Below, piece by piece: positions 1-6,074 of a DNA stretch of 6,113 bases; the stretch's first letter is position 1; each line of letters begins with the position of its first letter. Source of the stretch: Firmicutes bacterium CAG:110. GTDB taxonomy: Bacteria; Bacillota; Clostridia; Oscillospirales; Oscillospiraceae. Where the stretch lies: positions 45,255 through 51,367 of the forward strand of contig HF988098.1 in NCBI GenBank assembly GCA_000434635.1. Direction: 5' to 3'. The translations under genes were made by a program, and so were the position numbers. Below the pieces are notes generated by a model. That model was not told where the DNA came from. It worked only from the letters and a program-made list of their open reading frames with translations, and made no database searches.

Positions 1-412
1 CGGCCGCCGCCAGTGTCGCGCCGCCGGAATAGGCAAACAGATTCAGCACCCGGACAGGACGGCGGGCGGAAGCCGCCGCCACCTTCTCCCGGATGAAATC
101 CCAGTTTGCCGCCTGTTCCGGGAAAACGCCCGTGTGCTTGAAATTCATGGGCTTGACGTTAAAGGTCAGGTAGTCCTTATAGTGAATCTGCCACCGCTCG
201 GGAAGCTTGTTGTCCGTCCAGTGTCCGCCGCCGGTATTGGAGCGGACATAGCGGGCATCATAGCGCTTCCATTGGGGTACCGTCCGTGGCGTATCCCAGA
301 TCACCTGTGGGTCAGGGCGCACCAGAATGAACTTGCCCCACCGTTCCAGCCGCTCGCCGCCGCTGGTGTCCAGCACCTCATATTCCTTCCATTCATCGGA
401 AATCCAGAGCAT
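1..412 (-). CDS. Class I SAM-dependent methyltransferase (RlmI/COG1092-like), 3' end cut by window edge
   Basis: 137 codons are visible, from ATG at 412-410 to the window edge, with no stop. The start is supported by a GGGAGGAG ribosome binding site just upstream. Residues 95-107 read GVFPEQAANWDFI. Residues 122-133 read VLNLFAYSGGAT, which is motif I, the SAM-binding Gly loop of Rossmann-fold methyltransferases. This pairing is typical of the Methyltrans_SAM family (PF10672), whose studied members RlmI and RlmK methylate 23S rRNA. The first ~90 residues do not look like the PUA domain of E. coli RlmI, so the exact substrate is unknown; RNA methylation is an inference. The catalytic half lies outside the window. 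The gene begins 27 nt after the PBP stop, in the same frame and with no terminator between, so it is probably co-transcribed with the PBP. Confidence 0.85.
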   Translation of the reverse strand, partial: MLWISDEWKEYEVLDTSGGERLERWGKFILVRPDPQVIWDTPRTVPQWKRYDARYVRSNTGGGHWTDNKLPERWQIHYKDYLTFNVKPMNFKHTGVFPEQAANWDFIREKVAAASARRPVRVLNLFAYSGGATLAAA

Positions 413-439
413 TGGGTCTCCTCCCTCTTTCTCCTTATC

Positions 440-3205
440 TCAGCCGACGAAGCCGTCCCAGCCGCCATGCCAGCCGCCGTCCGAGCTGTTGTCCGAGCTG
501 TTGTCCCAGCCGCCGGTGGTGTCTTCCTCCGTACCGCCGGGCTGATACTCCTCCCAGGAGCTCTGGTTGTGCAGCGGACACATGATATAGGGGGCATCCA
601 CACCGTTGTTCAGATTGTTGTAGAACCCGTGCCACGAAGCGGGGTTACCGTCGGAATCAATGAGATATACATAGTAGTTGGCGGTGTAGATGTCGTTCAG
701 CCCGAAGCCGTCCGCCGCCTTGATCTCGTCCACCTCGGCCTGCGTCAGCTTCACAAGAGACCGGGACTCAATCTGCGCGTCGCTGAACATATAGCAGTAG
801 TCCGTCGCCACACCGCCGCCGGTGACGCAGTAGTCCACCTGAACGTGCTTGTCGCAGGTTCCCTCCGGCTCGTCGCCGTCGTAGACGTTCACATAAACCA
901 CGCGCTCCAGTCCGCGCACGTCGGCGCTGCATGCCGCGGTGGCTTTCTTGCCGGAATCCAGACACACGCCCACACTGTGGAAGGCGTTGCCGTTATACAG
1001 TCCCTCTCTGGGCAGGCCGTCGTGGATGGGCTGCATGACCGCCTTCCACAGCCGTGCCGCCGGGTTGGCGCTGCTGCCGGTGAGATAAATCTGCTCCGGG
1101 ATGTCGTAGCCGCACCATACGGCTGCGGTGTAGTGGGTGGTATAGCCGCAGAACCACCGGTCGCGGTTGGAAGACGTGGTACCGGTCTTGCCCGCGATGT
1201 TCTGTCCCGCAAAGATGGCCGCACCGCCGGTGCCGTTGTTCGCCGCGTTGAACAGGCAGTAGTTCATATAATCCACAGTCTTCTGGCTGAGGATCTTCCG
1301 GGACTCCTGCTCATTGTCCACCACGACCCGGCCATTGCTGTCGTAGACCTTGGTGAACAGTCTCGGCTCCCGGTAAACGCCGTCGTTGGCGAAGGTCGCG
1401 TAGGCGGCAGACATTTCCCGCACGGTGGAACCAACCGTCAGCGCGCCCAGCGCCAAAGGCGCCAGACCCACGTCGGACAGGCTCTGCCCGTTGGGCAGAG
1501 GGTAATTGTCGGTCAGGGAGGCTTGTCCAAAGTTATATTTGGCGAAGCTGTAGCCGTAATCCGCACCGATGGTGTCCAGCGTCCGGGCAGAAACGGTGTT
1601 GACGGAGGAAACAATGCCCTGATAGACAGTCCTCGCGTACTGGTACTGCCGGTTATCGTTCTTCGGCCAGTTGTTGCCGTCGATATAGGTCATGGGCAGG
1701 TCTTTCATCACCGACGCCGGGGTGACCTCGCCGGACTCAAAGGCCGGGGCGTAAACGGAAATGGGCTTCTGGGAAGAACCGGTCTGGAGCTTCGCCTGCG
1801 TAGCCTTGTTGTAGGCAAGGAAAGTCGTCTTCTCCCCCACGCCGCCGGACAAAGCAACCACGTCGCCCGTCTCGTTGTTGATGACCACGATGGCGGACTG
1901 GAGCTGCTGCTCACTGCGGGTAGTGGGAATGTTGCTCAGGTCGGTATAAACCGCATCCACCTGCTTCTGCACGTCCATGTCCAAGGTGGTATAAATATGG
2001 TAGCCGCCCTTCTGGATGCGGTTGAGGTAGATGCTCTGGTCGTTAGTGCTTAAGTCATCCCAGACCTTGCCGTCCTGATCTGCCAGATAGCTGGCAAAGT
2101 CCACAATCACAGCGTCCACGAACCACGAATAAATGTGCTGGGAAGCGTCGGTGCTGACGGCCACCTGCTCGCCGCACTGGGGGCAGTAGCAGGTATCCCC
2201 CTCGCCGGTAAAGTGGCTGCGGGTGTTCTCGTAGCCGCAGTTGTCGCAGATCGTCCAGCGGTCGGCGTCGGCGATGCCCTCTTTGAACACCATTTCCTGC
2301 GCCACAGCCGCGTCGTATTCCTCCTGCGTCAGATAGCCCTGATCCAGCATCTCGCTCAGAACGTTCAGCTGACGGTAGCGGTTCCGTCCGGCACCGTCCC
2401 GCTCCTCGCCCTTGTACATATATACGCTCTCGGAATAGGGGTTGAACAGGGACGGGTTATTGGTGATACTGATGAGGCTGGCGCACTCGGCGGTGGTCAG
2501 GTTCCGCAGCTCCTTGCCGAAATATTCCGCCGCGGCACTCTTGACGCCGTAGCAGCCCCGCCCCAGATAAATCTCGTTGAGGTAATACTCCATGATAAGG
2601 TCTTTGTCGTATTCCCGCTCGAAAATCTGCGCCCGGAAAATCTCCATGACTTTTCGCTGGACGGTAACGCTCTTTTCACCCGTGTGGTTTTTGATGAACT
2701 GCTGGGTGATGGTGGAGCCGCCGAACTGCTCGTCGCCGCCGAAGAACATATTCAGGCAGGCTTTCATGGTGGTGATCCAGTCCACGCCCTGATGCTCATA
2801 GAACCGTTTATCCTCGATGGCCACGGCGGCGTGAATCAGGTCTTCGGGAATCTCGTCAATGGACGCCCACTGACGGTCGGTGGTGGTATAAATCTGCTGC
2901 AGCAGCTGGATATCGCCGTGGTTGTCCACATAATAAATGAAGGAGGTCTGTTCCAGATCGTAGTCGTCCAGAGACCAGTCGGCGGCCTCCGTCAGAATAT
3001 CCTCCTGCAAATAATCTCCCAGCGTGCCGACAAAGACCGTACCGCAGATCAGCACGATCAAAAGCACCGTCGCCGCCGCGCCGACGGCAATTTTCAGCAC
3101 GGAACCGGCCACGGAGAAGATCATATACAGCAGTTTCAGCGACCAGTGGGGATTCCACTCCTGCCGGAGCTTCTTGCGCCTCCTGGGCTTTTTTTCATTT
3201 GCCAT
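440..3205 (-). CDS. Class A penicillin-binding protein (PBP1A/PonA type): GT51 glycosyltransferase plus transpeptidase
   Basis: This 921-residue bifunctional peptidoglycan synthase polymerises lipid II and cross-links stem peptides outside the membrane. It has a basic cytoplasmic N-terminus (PRRRKK, 7-12) and one membrane span at about 38-60. The GT51 domain spans about 105-260: EDKRFYEHQG with catalytic E131, GGSTITQQ at 162-169, RKVME at 184-188 with the second Glu E188, and YLNEIYLG. The transpeptidase has SSQK with nucleophile S477 and K480, SVN at 534-536, and KTGT at 673-676. All catalytic motifs are intact. Between the modules is a CxxC...CxxC insert (C320, C323, C341, C344) resembling a zinc ribbon. 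The extracellular C-terminal region has further cysteines (C748, C759, C784, C793) and ends in a Gly/Trp/Asp/Ser-rich tail (about 890-921). The ATG at 3205 is preceded by GGAGG (3216-3212) with a 6-nt spacer. Identification is firm; orthology to a particular named PBP is not established. Confidence 0.97.
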   Translation of the reverse strand: MANEKKPRRRKKLRQEWNPHWSLKLLYMIFSVAGSVLKIAVGAAATVLLIVLICGTVFVGTLGDYLQEDILTEAADWSLDDYDLEQTSFIYYVDNHGDIQLLQQIYTTTDRQWASIDEIPEDLIHAAVAIEDKRFYEHQGVDWITTMKACLNMFFGGDEQFGGSTITQQFIKNHTGEKSVTVQRKVMEIFRAQIFEREYDKDLIMEYYLNEIYLGRGCYGVKSAAAEYFGKELRNLTTAECASLISITNNPSLFNPYSESVYMYKGEERDGAGRNRYRQLNVLSEMLDQGYLTQEEYDAAVAQEMVFKEGIADADRWTICDNCGYENTRSHFTGEGDTCYCPQCGEQVAVSTDASQHIYSWFVDAVIVDFASYLADQDGKVWDDLSTNDQSIYLNRIQKGGYHIYTTLDMDVQKQVDAVYTDLSNIPTTRSEQQLQSAIVVINNETGDVVALSGGVGEKTTFLAYNKATQAKLQTGSSQKPISVYAPAFESGEVTPASVMKDLPMTYIDGNNWPKNDNRQYQYARTVYQGIVSSVNTVSARTLDTIGADYGYSFAKYNFGQASLTDNYPLPNGQSLSDVGLAPLALGALTVGSTVREMSAAYATFANDGVYREPRLFTKVYDSNGRVVVDNEQESRKILSQKTVDYMNYCLFNAANNGTGGAAIFAGQNIAGKTGTTSSNRDRWFCGYTTHYTAAVWCGYDIPEQIYLTGSSANPAARLWKAVMQPIHDGLPREGLYNGNAFHSVGVCLDSGKKATAACSADVRGLERVVYVNVYDGDEPEGTCDKHVQVDYCVTGGGVATDYCYMFSDAQIESRSLVKLTQAEVDEIKAADGFGLNDIYTANYYVYLIDSDGNPASWHGFYNNLNNGVDAPYIMCPLHNQSSWEEYQPGGTEEDTTGGWDNSSDNSSDGGWHGGWDGFVG
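479..506. repeat. 12-bp perfect tandem repeat in the PBP tail
   Basis: The unit GTCCGAGCTGTT occurs twice in perfect tandem (479-490 and 491-502), followed by the first 4 bases of a third copy. On the coding (minus) strand it encodes the duplicated NSSD-NSSD stretch in the low-complexity C-terminal tail of the PBP. Being a multiple of three, gain or loss of units keeps the frame, so tail length could vary between strains. Confidence 0.85.
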
Positions 3206-3249
3206 AGGGTACCTCCAATAGAAGCAGGACGTGCCTGCCTGGTAAATCC

Positions 3250-3318
3250 ATTATAACCAGTGTCATATTCGCATAACACTACTCGTATCATTATACCATA
3301 CCGGATGAAAAAACGAAA
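3250..3318 (-). promoter_or_regulatory. Candidate promoter(s) of the PBP-methyltransferase cluster
   Basis: On the minus strand there is a perfect TATAAT at 3295-3290, preceded by TGG, which makes an extended -10 (TGnTATAAT). The -35 at a 17-bp spacing (3318-3313, TTTCGT) is weak, as is common with extended -10 promoters. A second TATAAT lies at 3255-3250, nearer the gene, but with a poor -35 at 17 bp (TGTTAT). Predicted leaders are about 77 nt and 37 nt. No operator or riboswitch-like structure was recognised in the leader. Confidence 0.55.
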
Positions 3319-3333
3319 GCCCCAATTTATAAA
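3305..3333 (+). promoter_or_regulatory. Candidate sigma-A promoter of the BofC-C-like gene
   Basis: ATGAAA (3305-3310, 4 of 6 matches to TTGACA), a 17-bp spacer, then TATAAA (3328-3333, 5 of 6). It would give a leader of roughly 44 nt before the ATG at 3384. Its -35 box lies inside the spacer of the upstream promoter of the divergent PBP gene. The sequence is moderate and AT-rich, so a chance match is possible. Confidence 0.35.
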
Positions 3334-3368
3334 TAAAGTTTTAATTGTGGGAAATACTAGCAGCAAAA

Positions 3369-3373
3369 GGAGG
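3369..3373 (+). promoter_or_regulatory. Ribosome binding site that decides the start of the BofC-C-like gene
   Basis: GGAGG (within AAAAGGAGG) lies 10 nt before the ATG at 3384. Two other in-frame candidates are disfavoured: ATG at 3375 is only 1 nt from the Shine-Dalgarno, and 3345 lies upstream of it. Confidence 0.75.
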
Positions 3374-3383
3374 AATGCATGAT

Positions 3384-3605
3384 ATGCTGAAAAAACCGGC
3401 AAGCCTTATTTTGCTTCTGTACCTCACATTGGGGTGCTTCCGGGGGTATCTGGCGCTGTTCGACAAAGGCGCTTCCGAACCGAAGCAGATTTTCCCCTGT
3501 CAGGTGTCCTCCCTCCCCGACGCCGACCGGGAGGCTCTGGAAAAAGGCATTCCCGTCCGGTCGGAGGACGAACTGAATCAGTTTCTGGAAGATTTTCTGT
3601 CCTAA
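3384..3605 (+). CDS. Small BofC C-terminal-domain-like protein with N-terminal hydrophobic anchor
   Basis: A 73-residue protein. Residues 1-4 are basic (MLKK) and 6-18 form a hydrophobic segment ending in a cysteine (LTLGC), either a signal peptide or a membrane anchor; the lipobox is not canonical. Residues 21-73 follow the pattern I associate with the C-terminal domain of BofC (bypass of forespore C): GYLALF, then SSLPDADREALEKGIPV, then DELNQFLEDFLS at the extreme C-terminus. In Bacillus, BofC is a two-domain forespore protein that restrains the SpoIVB signalling protease. Here the N-terminal BofC domain is absent, so the role is unknown and a sporulation function is only an inference. The gene appears monocistronic, divergent from the PBP, and is followed by a separate promoter at 3638. 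The family call rests on pattern recognition, not a search. Confidence 0.7.
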   Translation: MLKKPASLILLLYLTLGCFRGYLALFDKGASEPKQIFPCQVSSLPDADREALEKGIPVRSEDELNQFLEDFLS

Positions 3606-3637
3606 AATGCCGCCCTGTTTCTGTACAAAATGACCTC

Positions 3638-3666
3638 TTGATTTTGCGCGCGCCCTGCGGTAGAAT
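3638..3666 (+). promoter_or_regulatory. Sigma-A promoter of the DUF1292 gene
   Basis: TTGATT (3638-3643), a spacer of exactly 17 bp, then TAGAAT (3661-3666). Transcription would begin near 3673, leaving a short leader of about 22 nt. The spacer contains a GC-rich GCGCGCGCC run. In the absence of a second clear promoter or a terminator before 4182, this promoter may also feed the downstream 6S-like RNA. Confidence 0.75.
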
Positions 3667-3695
3667 ATAGGCATCAAAAGCGGGGGGCGATTTCC

Positions 3696-3974
3696 TTGGC
3701 AGACCAATACGGTTCTGATTTCATCACCATCGTGGATGAGGAAGGCACCGAATACGAGCTGGAGGTACTCAGCACACTGGAGTACAACGGCAATACCTAT
3801 ATGGCAGTCATTCCCGCCGACGACGGTTCCGATTCGTTGGATCTGGAGGTCAGCATTTTCAAATCCATTGAGGAAGACGGAGAGCCGATCCTCTGCGCCA
3901 TCGAGGACGAGGCGGAATTGCAGGCCGTTTACGACCTGATTATGGATTCTCTTTACTCGGAGGACGCGGAATAA
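3696..3974 (+). CDS. DUF1292 family protein (YrzB-like), TTG start
   Basis: A 92-residue, strongly acidic cytoplasmic protein with no signal peptide or membrane segment. The opening FITIVDEEGTEYELEVLSTLEYNGNTYM, continuing as an alternation of beta-strand and acidic turns (YMAVIPADD, LDLEVSIFKSIEEDGEPILCAIEDEAEL), matches the DUF1292/PF06949 family. This family is widespread in Firmicutes and of unknown function; its length here is usual. The start is TTG at 3696, chosen because the homology begins just after it, no ATG lies nearby, and a G-run (GGGGGG, 3682-3687) sits 8 nt upstream as a poor Shine-Dalgarno. Weak start plus weak RBS suggests modest translation. The stop is only about 10 nt before the 6S-like RNA. 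Confidence 0.9.
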   Translation: MADQYGSDFITIVDEEGTEYELEVLSTLEYNGNTYMAVIPADDGSDSLDLEVSIFKSIEEDGEPILCAIEDEAELQAVYDLIMDSLYSEDAE

Positions 3975-3984
3975 GCGCGATATT

Positions 3985-4181
3985 CCTCCTGCTTGGTGCG
4001 TAGCGTGTCCTTTTGGACCCACATTTTCTTATTGGGACGTTAGACTTCCCGGCCTGTTTGCAGACCTCCCGCCCCCGCATCGACGGATGGTGGACGCTGG
4101 GAGCAGTAATGGTCGGGAGCGGCATCCCACCTGCCTTTTCGTGCAGGTCATAATTGGATGCGATACGGCTAAAGCGGGGTG
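3985..4181 (+). ncRNA. ssrS: Probable 6S RNA (RNA polymerase-binding regulator)
   Basis: A ~200-nt non-coding segment folds by hand into a 6S-type rod. The closing stem pairs 3988-3994 (CCTGCTT) with 4172-4178, then 3999-4010 (CGTAGCGTGTCC) with 4156-4167 (GGATGCGATACG), 11 of 12 positions pairing with compensating G-U pairs. A central open region follows; its 3' side carries a 6-bp hairpin (ACCTGC/GCAGGT, about 4129-4146), a feature known in 6S RNAs. The distal arm pairs 4045-4054 with 4111-4119 (one bulge) and contains CTCCC/GGGAG and a CATC-GACG-GATG tip. Known 6S RNAs bind sigma-70/sigma-A holoenzyme by mimicking an open promoter. It starts about 10 nt after the DUF1292 stop and ends at a strong terminator. 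Signatures of SRP RNA, RNase P RNA and tmRNA were not seen. Ends are approximate; another structured RNA is the main alternative. Confidence 0.72.
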
Positions 4182-4212
4182 CATGGGGAGCTTCGGCTCC
4201 CCGTGTTTTTTT
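4182..4212 (+). terminator. Intrinsic terminator after the 6S-like RNA
   Basis: A 10-bp stem (CATGGGGAGC / GCTCCCCGTG, one G-U pair) is capped by a UUCG tetraloop (4192-4195) and followed directly by seven T residues (4206-4212). This is a textbook Rho-independent terminator. It ends the DUF1292/6S transcription unit and insulates the foldase gene. Confidence 0.95.
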
Positions 4213-4369
4213 GTGAGGGGAAACTCTGACCAGATCGCCTTTGGCTTAGCAACGTTTTTCTCACCCTTGGTTATCGCACCTGCGGGTCATATACGCGCCC
4301 TTGTAGGGCAGCCGGTGCAGATTTTCTGTAAATTTTTTTCTAATTCCGTCTTCTTCAGCAGATTGCCCC

Positions 4370-4398
4370 TTGAAACCGGCGGGAAAATAGATTATAAT
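4370..4398 (+). promoter_or_regulatory. Strong sigma-A promoter of the foldase gene
   Basis: TTGAAA (4370-4375), a 17-bp spacer, then a perfect TATAAT (4393-4398). Eleven of 12 box positions match consensus, the best promoter in the window. Transcription would start near 4405, giving a leader of about 59 nt. An AT-rich tract with T7 lies just upstream (about 4321-4345) and could act as an UP-like element; this last point is inference. Confidence 0.9.
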
Positions 4399-4448
4399 AC
4401 TCTGGTCTGTGCGTAAAACCAATCGCGTTATGACCAAAAGGACAAATG

Positions 4449-4454
4449 AGAGGA
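4449..4454 (+). promoter_or_regulatory. Ribosome binding site that decides the foldase start
   Basis: AGAGGA (4449-4454) lies 9 nt before the ATG at 4464. The in-frame ATG at 4446 has its only AGGA 3 nt away, too close, so 4464 is preferred; this shortens the protein by six residues. Confidence 0.65.
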
Positions 4455-4463
4455 TTTGATTAC

Positions 4464-6074
4464 ATGAGCGCATCCAGCAAGAAGAAGCTTCGCAATGAGC
4501 AGCAGACCGCCAAAATGACGGAAAAACAGGTCGCTGAGCAGAAGGAAGCAAAGAAACTGACGCTTTACACCACCATTTTTGTCGTCGTTCTGGCTGTCAT
4601 GGTGGTATTCGCGATCGCCATTGGCGTCACCAGAAGCATCACTAACAGCGGTGTCCACGAGCGGAACACCGTGGCACTGACCGTGGGCGATCACGAGATC
4701 AGCAATGCCGAGCTGAACTACTTCTATATGAGCGCCATCAACAGCTTTAACTCCAACTACGGCAGCTACGCCGCCATGCTTGGTCTGGACACCTCCAAGC
4801 CCCTGAACGAGCAGGTCATCAACAATGACACCGGCCTGACCTGGGCGGACGATTTCCTGAACACCGCCAAGGACAACGCCCGCAGCGCCTACGCCTTGGC
4901 AGACGCCGCTGAGGCCGCAGGCTTCACCCTGTCCGAAGACGACCTTGCCGATATCGACAGCACCATTAACAACATGAAGCTCTATGCCAACCTGTACGGC
5001 TATTCCAGCACCAAGGACTTCCTGAAAGCCCAGTACGGCAACGGCGCAACGGAGGAAAGCTACAGACAGTACGTTACCCTCAACGCCCTCGCCAGCGCCT
5101 ACCGCAACAGCTATTCGTCTTCCCTGACCTATACCGACGCCGACCTGCGCGCCGCTGAGAGCGAGAACTACGAGAAGTATTCCTCCTTCACCTACAACAC
5201 CTACTACCTCGCCGCCAGCAAGTTCCAGACGGATGAGGTTGACGCGGACAGCGATGAGGCCGTGAAGGCCGCCAAGGAAGCCGCTGATTCCCTGATCGGC
5301 GAGGATGTCGCCACTGTCGAGGACTTTGACGCCGCCATCGCCGCTCTGGATGTCAACCGGGACACCGAGGCTTCCAGCACCGCCTACACCGACCAGCAGT
5401 ATTCCTCCGTCTCCACCACCATCAGAGACTGGGTCATCGACAGCGCCCGCAAGGAAGGCGACAAGACCGTCATCGCCAATACTTCCACCTCTACCGATGA
5501 CGACGGCAAGGAAACCACGACCACGCAGGGCTACTATGCCGTGTTCTTCACCGGTTCCAACGACAACACCTTCCCGCTGGTGAACGTGCGCCACATTCTG
5601 ATCAAGTTTGAGGGCGGCACCACCGATTCCACCACCGGCACCACCACCTACTCCGACGAGGAGAAGGAAGCTGCCAAGCAGAAGGCCGAGGAGATTCTGG
5701 ACGAGTGGATGTCCGGCGACGCCACCGAGGATTCCTTCGCTGCTCTGGCCAACGAGAAGTCCGACGACGGCGACGGCACCACCGGCGGCCTGTACGAGAA
5801 CGTCTACCCCGGCCAGATGGTGTCCAGCTTCAACGACTGGTGCTTCGACGAAAGCCGCCAGGCCGGCAACACCGGCATCATCGAGTCCCAGTACGGCTAC
5901 CATGTCATGTACTTCGTTGGCAAGAGCGATACCACCTACCGCGACTACCAGATCGAAACCGAGCTGCGCAACACCGACACGCAGGAATGGTATGACGCCA
6001 CGGTGGAGGCCATGCCCATGACCGACGGCGACACCAAGTATATCCGCAAGGATCTGGTCATCAGCGCCAGCTAA
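4464..6074 (+). CDS. Membrane-anchored parvulin-type peptidyl-prolyl isomerase (foldase)
   Basis: A 536-residue extracytoplasmic folding factor. It has a lysine-rich cytoplasmic N-terminus (1-32), then one membrane span (about 33-55) with no lipobox, so it is membrane-anchored, unlike the lipoprotein PrsA. Residues 70-215 form a helical chaperone-like region starting VALTVGDHEISNAELNYF, resembling SurA_N. The parvulin domain spans about 373-487: VRHILIKF with H377, DATEDSFAALANEKSDD, GGLYENVYPGQM, then GIIESQYGYHVMYF with H480. Both conserved histidines of the family are present. Residues 240-367 look like a second, degenerate parvulin module lacking these histidines. Substrates are presumably secreted or membrane proteins. 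The gene is monocistronic behind its own strong promoter and uses strongly biased codons, consistent with high expression. The identification is firm; naming it PrsA would overstate orthology. Confidence 0.93.
   Translation: MSASSKKKLRNEQQTAKMTEKQVAEQKEAKKLTLYTTIFVVVLAVMVVFAIAIGVTRSITNSGVHERNTVALTVGDHEISNAELNYFYMSAINSFNSNYGSYAAMLGLDTSKPLNEQVINNDTGLTWADDFLNTAKDNARSAYALADAAEAAGFTLSEDDLADIDSTINNMKLYANLYGYSSTKDFLKAQYGNGATEESYRQYVTLNALASAYRNSYSSSLTYTDADLRAAESENYEKYSSFTYNTYYLAASKFQTDEVDADSDEAVKAAKEAADSLIGEDVATVEDFDAAIAALDVNRDTEASSTAYTDQQYSSVSTTIRDWVIDSARKEGDKTVIANTSTSTDDDGKETTTTQGYYAVFFTGSNDNTFPLVNVRHILIKFEGGTTDSTTGTTTYSDEEKEAAKQKAEEILDEWMSGDATEDSFAALANEKSDDGDGTTGGLYENVYPGQMVSSFNDWCFDESRQAGNTGIIESQYGYHVMYFVGKSDTTYRDYQIETELRNTDTQEWYDATVEAMPMTDGDTKYIRKDLVISAS

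Noticed and set aside
134..2053. Plus-strand open frame of 639 codons antisense to the PBP and methyltransferase genes
   Set aside because: It lies in exact codon register opposite genes with intact catalytic motifs. Its translation is a compositionally skewed Val/Gly/Arg-rich string with no family resemblance. Absence of TTA/CTA/TCA codons in the real genes explains it.
2135..3256. Plus-strand open frame of 373 codons antisense to the PBP N-terminal half
   Set aside because: Same register shadow; it covers the GT51 motifs and membrane span of the real gene and shows no recognisable domain.
3271..3295. Possible sigma-G-type promoter for the BofC-C-like gene (GCATA ... CATTATA)
   Set aside because: CATTATA fits the -10 pattern, but it is simply the complement of the TATAATG of the PBP promoter, and the GCATA box is only 13 nt away instead of about 17-18.
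4267..4295. Weak promoter-like pair TTGGTT-17-TATACG and a small GCCCT/AGGGC hairpin (about 4298-4310) in the gap before the foldase promoter
   Set aside because: Boxes match at only 3 of 6 and 4 of 6, no terminator or conserved structure follows, and the strong promoter at 4370 explains foldase transcription. I see nothing supportable in 4213-4369.
4087..4416. Plus-strand open frame of 109 codons across the 6S-like RNA, terminator and foldase promoter
   Set aside because: It overlaps strong RNA secondary structure and a textbook terminator, has no ribosome binding site of note, and its protein has no recognisable features.
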